Source: Lachnospiraceae bacterium
GTDB lineage: Bacteria > Bacillota > Clostridia > Lachnospirales > Lachnospiraceae
DNA length: 64,000 nt
Reading direction: 5' to 3'
Assembly: GCA_024693135.1 (NCBI GenBank)
Contig: JAILLN010000007.1
Span: 1-64,000 of the forward strand
A program made the translations under genes and the position numbers. Each line of letters starts with the position of its first letter. The first letter of the stretch is position 1. Positions 8,566 through 17,567 of this stretch are shown piece after piece. The notes under the pieces were generated by a model. That model was given only the letters and a program-made list of their open reading frames with translations. It had not been told where the DNA came from and did no database searches.

Positions 8566-9114
8566 GTGAGCAGAGCAATCGGAATGGTAGAATGCACAAC
8601 AGTATCCACCGGCTTCAAGGCGGCGGATGATATGGCAAAGGCGGCCAATGTGGAGCTATTGCAGGCAGAAGCCACCTGCCCGGGGAAATTTGTGATCCTG
8701 ATCACAGGGGAATTATCCGCGGTGAGGTCCTCCGTGGAAAGAGCCGAAGCGGCCTACGCGGAAAAAGTGATCGACACCTTTGTGCTGGGAAATCCCCATG
8801 AGATGATCTTTCCTGCGATCTATGGCACGGCTTCCCCGGAGCGCATCGATGCCCTGGGGGTTCTTGAAACCTATGACGTAGCAGCCATGATCGTGGCGGC
8901 GGATGTGGCGGCCAAGACCTCGCTGGTACAGCTTTTAGAGCTGCGGCTGGCAAAGGGGATGTGCGGGAAAAGCTATATGACCATTACCGGGAGCGTATCG
9001 GCGGTAGAGGCGGCCATCGAAGCGGCAAAGCGGTCGGCCGGAGACAAGGGAATGTTCCTGGATGAATCCGTGATCGCAAGACCTTCAGAGCAGCTCCTGA
9101 AATTTATTGATTAG
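8566..9114 (+). CDS. pduT: BMC-T trimeric shell protein with pore cysteine (PduT-like)
   Basis: Two fused BMC domains in 182 residues (1-90 and 94-182), forming trimeric pseudohexamers. Cys38 sits in the loop EATCPGKF of the first domain. In PduT the equivalent Cys38 binds a 4Fe-4S cluster at the trimer centre. With PduS next door, this suggests an electron path across the shell. The start is GTG after AAGGGAAG. A 116-base non-coding spacer with no clear promoter precedes it. Confidence 0.9.
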   Translation: MSRAIGMVECTTVSTGFKAADDMAKAANVELLQAEATCPGKFVILITGELSAVRSSVERAEAAYAEKVIDTFVLGNPHEMIFPAIYGTASPERIDALGVLETYDVAAMIVAADVAAKTSLVQLLELRLAKGMCGKSYMTITGSVSAVEAAIEAAKRSAGDKGMFLDESVIARPSEQLLKFID

Positions 9115-9119
9115 AGATT

Positions 9120-9887
9120 ATGCTAGCGGCAGAACGAAGAAACCAGATACTGGAAAAAATCCATGAAGAAAAAAGGGTCATCGTAAGCGATCTGAGCCGG
9201 AGGTACGAGGTATCGGAGGAGACGATCCGCAGAGACCTGGAAAGGCTTGAGGAAGAGGGGCATATCGTCAAAAGCTATGGCGGTGCCGTGCTGAATGAGG
9301 CAAGCCTCATCGACTTGCCCTATAATGTGCGGCGGAATGTCAATCCGGCATCCAAGCAGAGGATCGCGGAGCTGGTGAAGCTTCAGATCGAGGAAAATGA
9401 CCATATCTTTCTGGATGCTTCCACCACATCGGTCTTTATTGCAAAGAATATCAAGCAGAAGGAGCATCTGACCGTCATCACCAATTCCATCGAAAATCTG
9501 CTGGAGCTTTCCCAGGTGACGGGCTGGGATATCATCTCTACCGGGGGACTGCTGAAGCCCGGCACCATGTCCCTGTATGGCTTCAAGACAGCGGAAGCCC
9601 TGGGAGCTTACCACGCGGATAAAGTATTCCTGTCCTGTAAGGGACTTTCCATGGAGCAGGGGATCACAGACGGCAATGATGAAACGGCCGGGATCAAGCA
9701 GGCCATGATCGCTTCCGCAGAGAAGGTCTATCTGGCGGCGGACAGCTCCAAATTTGGCCGGAAGGCCTTTTCCCAGATCTGCGGGTTTGACCGGATCCAT
9801 GCGCTGATCACGGACCGGAAGCCCGAGGCGGTCTGGTGTGATTTTCTTTCCGGAAATGGCATAGAGCTGATCTATCCGGATAAATGA
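9120..9887 (+). CDS. DeoR-family transcriptional regulator
   Basis: A sugar-phosphate-responsive repressor type. The 255 residues start with a winged helix-turn-helix (MLAAERRNQIL, then EVSEETIRRDLERLEEEG) and continue with the sugar-phosphate sensor domain (LDASTT, ITNS, STGG, CKGLS, ADSSKFG). It lies inside the operon, 6 bases after the trimer gene. It most likely controls its own operon through the inverted repeat at 1185-1214. The inducer is probably a pathway sugar phosphate, by inference. Confidence 0.88.
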   Translation: MLAAERRNQILEKIHEEKRVIVSDLSRRYEVSEETIRRDLERLEEEGHIVKSYGGAVLNEASLIDLPYNVRRNVNPASKQRIAELVKLQIEENDHIFLDASTTSVFIAKNIKQKEHLTVITNSIENLLELSQVTGWDIISTGGLLKPGTMSLYGFKTAEALGAYHADKVFLSCKGLSMEQGITDGNDETAGIKQAMIASAEKVYLAADSSKFGRKAFSQICGFDRIHALITDRKPEAVWCDFLSGNGIELIYPDK

Positions 9888-9906
9888 GGCAAGAAAGGGG
9901 AACAGC

Positions 9907-12438
9907 ATGAAGGCATTTGACAGTACTCCTGTAAAAAAGACAGAGCGGATATCGAAGCTGGTGGCGGATCTGTTTCGGCGGATGCCGGAGATCGAGCCGG
10001 CGAGGGCGGAGCTTCTTACGGAATCCTTCCGGGAGACAGAGGGGCTTCCCATCGTGACCAGAAAAGCCCTGGCATTCCGGCATATCCTGAATGGGCTTCC
10101 CATCGTGATCCGGCCGGGGGAGCTGATCGTAGGAAGCACGACCCTGGCGCCCAGAGGCTGCCAGACCTATCCGGAGTTTTCCTATGAATGGCTGGAAGCG
10201 GAATTTGATACCGTAGAGCACCGCAGTGCAGATCCCTTTTATATTTCCCAGGAGACCAAGGACAGGCTGAGGAAGGTCCATCCCTATTGGAAAGGAAAGA
10301 CCACAAGCGAGCTGGCCCGTTCCTATATGGCTCCGGAAACGATCCGCGCCATGGACCACAATTTCTTTACTCCGGGCAACTATTATTATAACGGGGTAGG
10401 GCATGTGAATGTCCATTATGACCGGGTGATCTATGAGGGTCTTTCCGGGATCATTGCCGAATGCGCAGGAGAGCTTTCCAAGGTGCAGCTGGGAGATCCG
10501 AATTACGGCGACAGGAAGCGGTTCCTCGAAGCCGTGATCATTTCCTGCCAGGCTGTGATCGACTATGCCCATCGGTATGCCGATCTGGCAGGGAAGGAAG
10601 CGGAAAAAGAAAAGGATCCCGTAAGGAAGCAGGAGCTTTGGCGGATCGCTGAGACCTGTTCCCATGTCCCCGAGCATCCGGCCAGGACCTTTGAGGAAGG
10701 CCTCCAGGCCTTCTGGTTTGTGCAGCAGACGATCCAGATCGAGTCCTCCGGGCATTCCATTTCTCCGGGCCGCTTTGACCAGTATATGTTTCCGCTGTAT
10801 GAGAAGGACCGGGAGAAGGGCATCCTTACCAGGGAATACGCCCAGGAGCTTATCGACTGCGTGTGGGTCAAGCTCAATGACTTGAATAAATGCCGGGATG
10901 CCGTGAGCGCAGAGGGCTTTTCCGGATATTCCCTTTTCCAGAATCTGATCGTCGGAGGACAGACCGGGGATGGAAGGGATGCGACAAACGATCTTTCCTT
11001 CATGTGCCTGGATGCCACGAAGCATGTCTTTCTGCCCCAGCCCTCCATCTCCATCCGTGTGTGGAACGGCTCGGCGAAGGAGCTTCTGATCCGTGCCGCG
11101 GAGGTGACAAGGACAGGCATCGGATTCCCCGCATATTACAACGATGAGATCATCATTCCTTCCATGGAGAACCGGGGCATACCCATCGAGCATGCGAGGA
11201 ATTACTGCATCATCGGCTGCGTAGAGCCCCATGTGCCGGGGAAGGAGGACGGCTGGCACGATGCGGCCTTCTTTAATATGTGCCGTCCCCTGGAGATGGT
11301 CTTTACCAACGGCATGGATGCCGGGGAAAGGGCAAGCATTGCCACAGGGGAAGTGGAGGAGCTTTCTTCCTACGAGGAGTTCAAGGAAGCATATAAAAAG
11401 CAGATGGAATACAACATTGCCCTTTTGGTCAATGCGGACAATGCCATCGACCGCGCCCATGCCGAGCGCTGCCCCCTGCCCTTTGAATCCTGTCTGATCG
11501 ATGACTGCATCAAGAAGGGTATCCCCCTGCAGCAGGGCGGGGCCCATTATAATTTCACGGGTCCCCAGGGCTTCGGCATCGCAAATGTGGCGGATTCATT
11601 GTATACAGTAAAGAAGCTGGTCTTTGAAGAAAAGAAGCTTTCCCTTCAGGAGCTCAAGAGGGCCTTGGAGATGAATTATGGACAGGGCTTTGACGAAAGG
11701 ACAGCCGCCGAGGTGGCTTCCCAGGTAGGAAGCCGGTTAGAAAGGATGGGAGAGCCGGTCACGGAGGAGGTCATCGCCTCTGCCATTAAGGCCGTGCTTC
11801 ATTTTGCTCTTCCGGAGGAGGAAAAGAAAAGGCTGGAGGAGATCCGGGAAATGATCCTGGACCTGCCGAAATATGGAAATGACATCGATGAGGTGGATGA
11901 GATCGCAAGGGAGGCTGCCTATTACTACACCAGGCCTCTTCCCGGATACAGGAATCCCAGGGGAGGCATCTTCCAGGCCGGGTTATATCCGGTATCGGCC
12001 AATGTGCCGTTAGGGGCACAGACCGGAGCTACTCCGGATGGCAGGCTTGCCCATACTCCCGTGGCAGACGGGGTCTCTCCTACCAGCGGATATGACCTGA
12101 AGGGACCTACGGCATCCTGCAATTCCGTGGCCAGGCTGGATCATGCCGATGCATCCAACGGCACTCTCTTCAATATGAAGATCCATCCCACAGCCATGAC
12201 CACGGACAGGGATCTGGAGGACTTTGTTTCCCTGGTCAGGGGTTTCTTCGACCAGAAGGGAATGCATATGCAGTTTAACGTGGTGGACAGGCAGACCCTT
12301 TTGGATGCCCAGGCCCATCCGGAAAAATATGCCGGACTTGTGGTCCGGGTGGCAGGATATTCTGCCCTCTTTACCACCCTTTCCAAATCCCTGCAGGATG
12401 ACATCATCCGGCGTACGGAGCAGGGGCTTCACAGATAA
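9907..12438 (+). CDS. Glycyl-radical 1,2-propanediol dehydratase
   Basis: This B12-independent enzyme dehydrates 1,2-propanediol to propionaldehyde and is the signature enzyme of the locus. In its 843 residues the catalytic set of diol dehydratases is complete: His166, His283, Cys438-Val-Glu440 and Asp452. The glycyl radical loop VAGYSA has Gly817 near the C terminus. The GCVEP motif and His pair point to the glycerol/propanediol group, not to pyruvate formate-lyase. Fucose/rhamnose context favours propanediol over glycerol. No clear encapsulation peptide is seen, unlike four other enzymes of the operon. The activase follows. Confidence 0.9.
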   Translation: MKAFDSTPVKKTERISKLVADLFRRMPEIEPARAELLTESFRETEGLPIVTRKALAFRHILNGLPIVIRPGELIVGSTTLAPRGCQTYPEFSYEWLEAEFDTVEHRSADPFYISQETKDRLRKVHPYWKGKTTSELARSYMAPETIRAMDHNFFTPGNYYYNGVGHVNVHYDRVIYEGLSGIIAECAGELSKVQLGDPNYGDRKRFLEAVIISCQAVIDYAHRYADLAGKEAEKEKDPVRKQELWRIAETCSHVPEHPARTFEEGLQAFWFVQQTIQIESSGHSISPGRFDQYMFPLYEKDREKGILTREYAQELIDCVWVKLNDLNKCRDAVSAEGFSGYSLFQNLIVGGQTGDGRDATNDLSFMCLDATKHVFLPQPSISIRVWNGSAKELLIRAAEVTRTGIGFPAYYNDEIIIPSMENRGIPIEHARNYCIIGCVEPHVPGKEDGWHDAAFFNMCRPLEMVFTNGMDAGERASIATGEVEELSSYEEFKEAYKKQMEYNIALLVNADNAIDRAHAERCPLPFESCLIDDCIKKGIPLQQGGAHYNFTGPQGFGIANVADSLYTVKKLVFEEKKLSLQELKRALEMNYGQGFDERTAAEVASQVGSRLERMGEPVTEEVIASAIKAVLHFALPEEEKKRLEEIREMILDLPKYGNDIDEVDEIAREAAYYYTRPLPGYRNPRGGIFQAGLYPVSANVPLGAQTGATPDGRLAHTPVADGVSPTSGYDLKGPTASCNSVARLDHADASNGTLFNMKIHPTAMTTDRDLEDFVSLVRGFFDQKGMHMQFNVVDRQTLLDAQAHPEKYAGLVVRVAGYSALFTTLSKSLQDDIIRRTEQGLHR

Positions 12439-12452
12439 ACGGGGAGAAGATC

Positions 12453-13256
12453 ATGGCAGAAGACTTCGGCTATCTCAATGTCACAGGACGGATCTTTGAC
12501 ATCCAGCGCTATTCCATCCATGACGGGATCGGGATCCGTACCATCGTGTTCCTGAAGGGCTGTGCCCTGCGCTGCAGATGGTGCTGCAATCCGGAATCCC
12601 AGAGTGCAAAGATCGAATCCTTTGAGTCAAAGGGCAGGATGAAGACCTATGGCCGGGATGTGAGCGTACGCGAGGTCATGGAAACGGTGCGCCGGGATAT
12701 GCCTTATTACAGCAGATCCAAGGGAGGCCTTACCCTTTCCGGGGGAGAAAGCCTCCTTCAGCCGGAATTTGCCCGCGCATTGCTCCAGGCGGGGAAGGCG
12801 CTGGGGGTCAATACAGCCCTGGAGAGCATGGGCTTTGCCCAATATTCCGTGATCGAGGGGATCCTGCCTTATCTGGATACATACCTGATGGATATCAAGC
12901 ATATGGATCCGAAAAAGCATGCCCTCTGGTGCGGCCGGGAAAATACCCTGATGGTGGAAAATGCGAAACGGATCGCTGAAAGCGGCATGACAAAGCTGAT
13001 CATCCGCGTTCCCGTGGTGCCGGGCTTTAACGATACGGAAGGGGAACTCATGGCAATAGCCCGTTATGCCGATTCCCTTCCGGGAGTGGAAGAGATTGAC
13101 ATCCTGCCCTATCATAATTTCGGGGAAGGAAAATATGCGGCCCTCGGCCGGGAGTATCCCATGGGGGATGCGAAGCGGCCTTCCCAGGAAAAGATGGAGC
13201 GCTTCCGCGAGGCCATCGAAAGAAGCACGGGACTTTACTGCCAGATCGGCGGATGA
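12453..13256 (+). CDS. Glycyl-radical enzyme activase (radical SAM)
   Basis: It installs the glycyl radical on the dehydratase with S-adenosylmethionine. The 267 residues hold the radical-SAM cysteines Cys37, Cys41 and Cys44 in CALRCRWC and the SAM-binding GGE (98-100). Many diol and choline activases carry an inserted ferredoxin-like domain with extra cysteine clusters after this motif. Here the stretch between residues 50 and 90 has no cysteine, so the protein is compact like the pyruvate formate-lyase activase. It begins 14 bases after its partner and ends the operon. No clear terminator follows. Confidence 0.9.
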   Translation: MAEDFGYLNVTGRIFDIQRYSIHDGIGIRTIVFLKGCALRCRWCCNPESQSAKIESFESKGRMKTYGRDVSVREVMETVRRDMPYYSRSKGGLTLSGGESLLQPEFARALLQAGKALGVNTALESMGFAQYSVIEGILPYLDTYLMDIKHMDPKKHALWCGRENTLMVENAKRIAESGMTKLIIRVPVVPGFNDTEGELMAIARYADSLPGVEEIDILPYHNFGEGKYAALGREYPMGDAKRPSQEKMERFREAIERSTGLYCQIGG

Positions 13257-13300
13257 ATCGAAAAAAGCCTGTATTCAAAGGCATGGATAGTGAAAAAAAC

Positions 13301-13329
13301 TTGTGAAAACGTGGGAATGATTGTATAAT
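13301..13329 (+). promoter_or_regulatory. Promoter of the Lys/Ala-rich protein gene
   Basis: TTGTGA (13301-13306), 17-base spacer, TATAAT (13324-13329), 35 bases before the start codon. Confidence 0.65.
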
Positions 13330-13364
13330 CTTACTAAAATTTATTATGCAGGGGGAGCCAGTTC

Positions 13365-14327
13365 ATGCAGAATCAGGAAAAGAATGCAGGCAATGATCAT
13401 AAGTATCCGTATCGCGGAAGATCTTACTCATATCAGGAATTTTCCAACGGACCCGGCAAGAATATGTCCACAAAGGAGCTGAAGGATACCCTTGACAGGC
13501 TTTCCGGCGCGACGAAATCCAGGATAGCCCTTCAGAGACAGATGTCTTCCCTTGGATATAAAAAGCTTGAGGATGATTTCCAAACGGGAGTTGTCTTTGA
13601 GAAGGATGGCGGGAAAACCGTATATCAGACCTACGGGGATGTAGAAAGATTCCTGATCGAAAAGGGCGTGCTGGAGGATCCGGCAAAGAAGGCCAGAGAA
13701 GAAAAAGAGGCGAAGAAGGCGGCAGAAAAGAAGAAAGCCGAAGCGAAGAAGGCGGCAGAAAAGAAGAAGGCCGAAGCGAAGAAGGTGGCAGAAAAGAAGA
13801 AGGTGGCAGAAAAGAAGAAGGCGGCAGAAAAGAAGAAGGCCGAGGCGAAGAAGGCAGCAGAAAAGGAGAAGGCTGTCGCAAAGAAAGCGGCACCTGCAAG
13901 AAAGTCTGCCGCAAAGAAAGCGGCACCTGCAAGAAAGTCGGCCGCAAAGAAAGCAGCATCGGCGAGAAAGGCAGCCGTAAAGAAGGCAGCAGTTGCAGGA
14001 AAGGCCGAGGCGAAGAAGGCGGCTTCGGCAAGAAAGACGGCGGCGAAGCAGGCTCCCGCCAAGAGAGCGGTTGCAGAAAAAGTTCCCACAAAGAGAAGGG
14101 CTTCCGTGCTTTCTTCCAAGAATCTCTCAGAGGATGGATTTGTGGTACGGATCAAAGGAAGGGAGTTTACGGCAAAGAGGCTTAAGAATATGGCGGTTGA
14201 TTCCTACCAATATGATTACCGCGGGGAGAGAAAGAATGTAAAGAAGGTCGCCGTATATGTGGATATGGATGCGGCAAAATGCTTTTTTTCCATCAATGAT
14301 AAGGAAAAAGGCGAATTCGACCTGTAA
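13365..14327 (+). CDS. Lys/Ala-rich histone-like protein with C-terminal DUF6465-type domain
   Basis: A 320-residue protein in three parts. Residues 1-105 are a mixed N-terminal region. Residues 106-250 are low-complexity repeats of KKAAEKKKAEA and AARKSAAKKAA type, like the tails of bacterial histone H1-like proteins. The last ~60 residues form a small folded domain (VRIKGREFTAKRL to AKCFFSINDKEKGEFDL) that I think is the DUF6465 family of Lachnospiraceae. The strong positive charge suggests nucleic acid binding, but no function is proven. It has its own promoter and a terminator at 14353, so it is monocistronic. The alanine/phenylalanine frame opposite it is a shadow. Confidence 0.8.
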   Translation: MQNQEKNAGNDHKYPYRGRSYSYQEFSNGPGKNMSTKELKDTLDRLSGATKSRIALQRQMSSLGYKKLEDDFQTGVVFEKDGGKTVYQTYGDVERFLIEKGVLEDPAKKAREEKEAKKAAEKKKAEAKKAAEKKKAEAKKVAEKKKVAEKKKAAEKKKAEAKKAAEKEKAVAKKAAPARKSAAKKAAPARKSAAKKAASARKAAVKKAAVAGKAEAKKAASARKTAAKQAPAKRAVAEKVPTKRRASVLSSKNLSEDGFVVRIKGREFTAKRLKNMAVDSYQYDYRGERKNVKKVAVYVDMDAAKCFFSINDKEKGEFDL

Positions 14328-14352
14328 AAGCAAGGATCATCCTGTTCATTAT

Positions 14353-14388
14353 GGCCACAGGCAGTGCGATCTGTCTGTGGTTATTTTA
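14353..14388 (+). terminator. Terminator after the Lys/Ala-rich gene
   Basis: A 10-bp stem, CCACAGGCAG paired with CTGTCTGTGG (one G-T pair), followed by TTATTTTAT. Confidence 0.8.
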
Positions 14389-14500
14389 TACTGGTTTAAC
14401 TGCATAACCCGCGGCACAGCATTTCAAACGGCAGGTAAATGCGTCCGCGAGTATAATGGGCAGTGTTTTAATGCATAAGAGCAAAAGGGGGATGCCGGCG

Positions 14501-15208
14501 ATGAAAAGGAACTGGAGACTTTTCTATTTAATCCTATCGATGCTCCTCGCATTGTCCTTCATCCTGTCCGCCTGCGGGGATTGGAGCCTGAATTATTCCC
14601 GCATCACGGAGTACGGGGGATGGGAGATCGCGCTGGATCCGGAAGGGGGGAATGCCTTTGCGGCATCCTTCCGGTGGGACGGGTCGGAGGAAGGAAAACG
14701 GATCGTCGTACCGGATGAGGTGGAGGGATGCCCGGTATTCAAGCTTGGAGGATACTACGGGAGGGGGCTTCCCATGCCCTTTGGCATAGCGATGCCCTAT
14801 AGTACTTACGGGGAAGCAGATCCCCAAAAGCGAAAGGATCCGGAGGAGGAGACGGTCTTTACCCTGGTGATCGGAAAGAACCTTCAGGAGATCCAAAATG
14901 TGGCTGATTTTCCGGATTACATCCGGGTAGATGAAAAGACCGGGGAAGAGAAGATCTGCAGGGTGGCATTCCGGGTAGAGGCAGATGAAGAGAATCCCTG
15001 CTTTTATGTGAAAGAAAACAGGCTATACAGGAGATCCGACGGAAGTCTTGTGGCGGAGCTTCCTTATGAAGGAGATATCGCCGGGATCGGGGAAGGAGAA
15101 GAAGACACAGAGGCGGAAGAGATCCCGGAAGCGGCAAAAGACACAGAGGCGGAAGAGATCCCGGAAGCGGAAAAAGACACGGAGGCAGAGATTCCGGGAA
15201 CTGAATAG
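14501..15208 (+). CDS. Lipoprotein with Glu-rich repeated tail
   Basis: A secreted lipid-anchored protein of about 235 residues. The ATG at 14501 is chosen because GGGGG lies 9 bases upstream. The N terminus has a Lys/Arg start, a hydrophobic core and the lipobox LSAC. The mature part has a beta-rich segment (YGGWEIALDPEGG, VPDEVEGCPVF) that resembles leucine-rich BspA-type surface proteins only loosely. The C terminus is three near-identical acidic repeats (unit about 13 residues: DTEAEEIPEA) at DNA 15102-15200. Function unknown. Confidence 0.75.
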   Translation: MKRNWRLFYLILSMLLALSFILSACGDWSLNYSRITEYGGWEIALDPEGGNAFAASFRWDGSEEGKRIVVPDEVEGCPVFKLGGYYGRGLPMPFGIAMPYSTYGEADPQKRKDPEEETVFTLVIGKNLQEIQNVADFPDYIRVDEKTGEEKICRVAFRVEADEENPCFYVKENRLYRRSDGSLVAELPYEGDIAGIGEGEEDTEAEEIPEAAKDTEAEEIPEAEKDTEAEIPGTE

Positions 15209-15223
15209 AAATCAGAGCAGGGA

Positions 15224-15652
15224 TCAGAGGTAGCGCATCCGGCCGTCCTCAGACTTTTTGGTCCCGACGGAGGTGCCGTGCATATTTTCGGCATGGAAAC
15301 GCATCCTCTCTTCAAGAGCCTCGGCCTGTGCCTTTTTGCTGGCTGAGGCCTGGCAGGCGGCGCAGAGATGCCCGGAAGAGATCTTCATCCCGCAATTTTC
15401 ACAGTAAAGAGAAACCTTGGAATCATCGGATACTTCAAAACGGTCATCCTTCACCCATAGCATGACCTGGTGCACGCTGACCCCACAGGCCTTTGCGATG
15501 GAGCTTGCGGTGCTGTGGGGATGATTCCAGAGGTACTCCCGTACTTCATGGTATTTATCCATCTGCTCATTGTTGCAGCTTTCACAAAGGCCGCCTCCAA
15601 GAAGCGTAGCCTCATAGGTTTTTCCGCATTTCTGGCAGGTGCGCAAAGCCAT
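15224..15652 (-). CDS. YvyF-like zinc-ribbon/HTH protein (TIGR03826-like)
   Basis: 142 residues starting at the ATG at 15652, with GGAGG 8 bases upstream. A longer frame upstream lacks such a site. Residues 6-26 have a CxxCxKxY ribbon (CQKCGK...CESC). A helix-turn-helix-like segment (STASSIAKACGVSVHQVMLW) follows, then a second cysteine pair set (CENC...CAAC). This order matches the flagellar-operon protein YvyF family. No flagellar gene is nearby, so the role is probably wider, perhaps regulatory. It converges on the lipoprotein gene with a 15-base gap. Confidence 0.7.
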   Translation of the reverse strand: MALRTCQKCGKTYEATLLGGGLCESCNNEQMDKYHEVREYLWNHPHSTASSIAKACGVSVHQVMLWVKDDRFEVSDDSKVSLYCENCGMKISSGHLCAACQASASKKAQAEALEERMRFHAENMHGTSVGTKKSEDGRMRYL

Positions 15653-15842
15653 GACCGGCCTCCTTTCTATCCCGGAAAAGGATGATCTTGCCGTATGCCT
15701 ACATATTAACAATAATTCATTCATAATTCAATTGCCGTTCCGATGTTTTCGGCGCTGCCGTAGGATCATCCGAAAATCATGCGGATGCCAAAGCCTATAG
15801 GAGCCGCTCTTCCCGGGAGGCTTCTTTATTCTTGAAATATGA

Positions 15843-15871
15843 TTGAGATGGGGGCTTAATTGTGGTACAAT
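15843..15871 (+). promoter_or_regulatory. Promoter of the ZorAB-like operon
   Basis: TTGAGA (15843-15848), 17-base spacer, TACAAT (15866-15871) with an extended -10 TG. A hairpin (AGCCTTTT/GAAAAGGCT, about 15883-15904) lies in the 5' leader before the start at 15954. Confidence 0.7.
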
Positions 15872-15953
15872 GTTGGAGCATTGAGCCTTTTTTGCGAAAA
15901 GGCTTCTTTAAAGGAAAATAAAACGCGCGGATTTGAGTTTGGAGGAATAACGA

Positions 15954-17555
15954 ATGCGTGACAGAAAATGGTATGAGGTTTTGATCTTACTTGTGTATGT
16001 GGGAATGATCCTGGTATTTCTGTACCTGAATCTGTTTGCGGAAGGCCAGGCCGAGAGCGTGGCGAATATCATAGTCAATGTGGTCATGTTTGCGATCGTG
16101 GGAGTCATATTCTTTTCCTGTGAGAAGGGAAGCTTCCGGCCGATATCAAAGATCATCGCAGACCTTAGCCGGGTCACCCAAAAGATCGAGACGGACGCAA
16201 AGCATGAGCACGGATTCCTTTGGGAACGTTATAAGGACGACAAGGAGGAGCTCTTTACGGATGCCCGGCTGAAGGAGCTGTATCAGGATTACCAATATGA
16301 GCTCTACCGGATCGTCCGGCTGGATAAGCGCCAATATAAATGCGATATCGAGAATTATTTCAACTATGACCTGGTGGATCAGGTGATGCACCGGGATCAG
16401 ATGAACCAGGTAGCGGGAGTCATGACGGGTCTTGGCATCCTGGGAACCTTCATCGGGCTGTCCTTAGGCCTTAAGAGCTTTAATACCGGCACCACGGCAG
16501 AGATCGCAAACAGCATCGAGCCTTTGATGGACGGCATCAAGGTCGCCTTCCATACCTCCATCTACGGCATGGTATTTTCCCTGGTCTTCAACTACGTATA
16601 CAGGAGAAGGATGGAGGAGGCCGAGCAGGCAATAAGGAGCTTCGTCGGCGCATATAAGAAATATGTCCTGCCGGATCCGGAGACCGAGGGGATCAACCGG
16701 CTGATGGAGCTGGAGCAGAAGCAGACCGAAGCCATCCGGGATCTTTCCAATACCGTCGCCCACCAGCTGTCAGAGGGCCTGACGCAGATGCTCATGCCCC
16801 AGTTTGACCGCTTCGACCGGACGATCCAGGATTTCGCCAATATGGCGACGAAGAACCAGATGGATGCGCTTACGGTGGTGGTCAGGGCCTTCCTGGATGA
16901 GATGGACGAGTCCATGAATGGAACCTTTTCCAAGCTCTCGGTCACCATCGACCGGACGCTGGATGCACAGCTGGAAAACCAAAAGCAGATCGAGGCCATC
17001 TACGAGCGCAATGCCGGCACGGCGGAGAATATCCGGGAGGTATCCCGGCAGACCGGAGCCGTGTCCTCTGCGCTGGGAGCCTATGCCGCCCAGGTGCAGG
17101 AGCTGCATAATCAGATCAATGAAACGGTGGTGGCGCTTCGCCAGCAGAATGATGAAAACCGCAGCATGATCGTGGGGGCGAAGCAGAACCTGATCGAAAT
17201 GGCTGCATACCGCGAGTCCCTGGATTCCACGGTAGGAATCCTGAACCGCCAGCTGAAGGATCAGGAGATCCTGCTGACCAATCTGCAGAAGACCATCGCC
17301 ACGGTGCCCAAGAATGTGGACGATACCTTTAAGATCATCAACGAGAACCTCCAGTATGTGGAGAATCATTTCAAGGATACCATCGTCCAGATCCGCAACA
17401 CCACGGATCAGGTCAGGGAAACGATCCAGCATGTTCCGGATGCAGTGGATTATTCGTACCGCGGGATCGAGGTCGGCTTGAACCGTGCTTCCCAGTCGGT
17501 GGAGCAGCTGGCCGATTCCCTGGAGAGCCTGGAGCGGTATTATCGGAGAAAGTAG
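15954..17555 (+). CDS. ZorA-like MotA/TolQ/ExbB-family stator subunit with long coiled-coil tail
   Basis: A 533-residue membrane protein. Four membrane segments are visible at about residues 8-27, 38-56, 150-172 and 188-212. The third, with GLGILGTFIGLSLGL, is the conserved core of proton-channel stator proteins. After residue 215 there is a cytoplasmic tail of some 320 residues rich in Gln, Glu and Asn that reads as coiled coil. Stator plus long tail is the ZorA layout of the Zorya anti-phage system, not the short MotA or ExbB layout. The partner at 17568 supplies the peptidoglycan-binding subunit. Zorya effector genes (ZorC, D, E) are absent, so a role in defence is only inferred. Confidence 0.8.
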   Translation: MRDRKWYEVLILLVYVGMILVFLYLNLFAEGQAESVANIIVNVVMFAIVGVIFFSCEKGSFRPISKIIADLSRVTQKIETDAKHEHGFLWERYKDDKEELFTDARLKELYQDYQYELYRIVRLDKRQYKCDIENYFNYDLVDQVMHRDQMNQVAGVMTGLGILGTFIGLSLGLKSFNTGTTAEIANSIEPLMDGIKVAFHTSIYGMVFSLVFNYVYRRRMEEAEQAIRSFVGAYKKYVLPDPETEGINRLMELEQKQTEAIRDLSNTVAHQLSEGLTQMLMPQFDRFDRTIQDFANMATKNQMDALTVVVRAFLDEMDESMNGTFSKLSVTIDRTLDAQLENQKQIEAIYERNAGTAENIREVSRQTGAVSSALGAYAAQVQELHNQINETVVALRQQNDENRSMIVGAKQNLIEMAAYRESLDSTVGILNRQLKDQEILLTNLQKTIATVPKNVDDTFKIINENLQYVENHFKDTIVQIRNTTDQVRETIQHVPDAVDYSYRGIEVGLNRASQSVEQLADSLESLERYYRRK

Positions 17556-17567
17556 TGAGGAAACCGG

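Noticed and set aside
9808..11547. 579-residue minus-strand frame opposite the glycyl-radical enzyme
   Set aside because: Shadow frame: the plus strand encodes a full catalytic enzyme, and the minus product matches no family and lacks a start site.
13631..14155. Long minus-strand frame rich in Ala and Phe opposite the Lys/Ala-rich gene
   Set aside because: It is the reverse reading of the AAG/GCx repeats, has no ribosome site, and the plus-strand gene has promoter and terminator.
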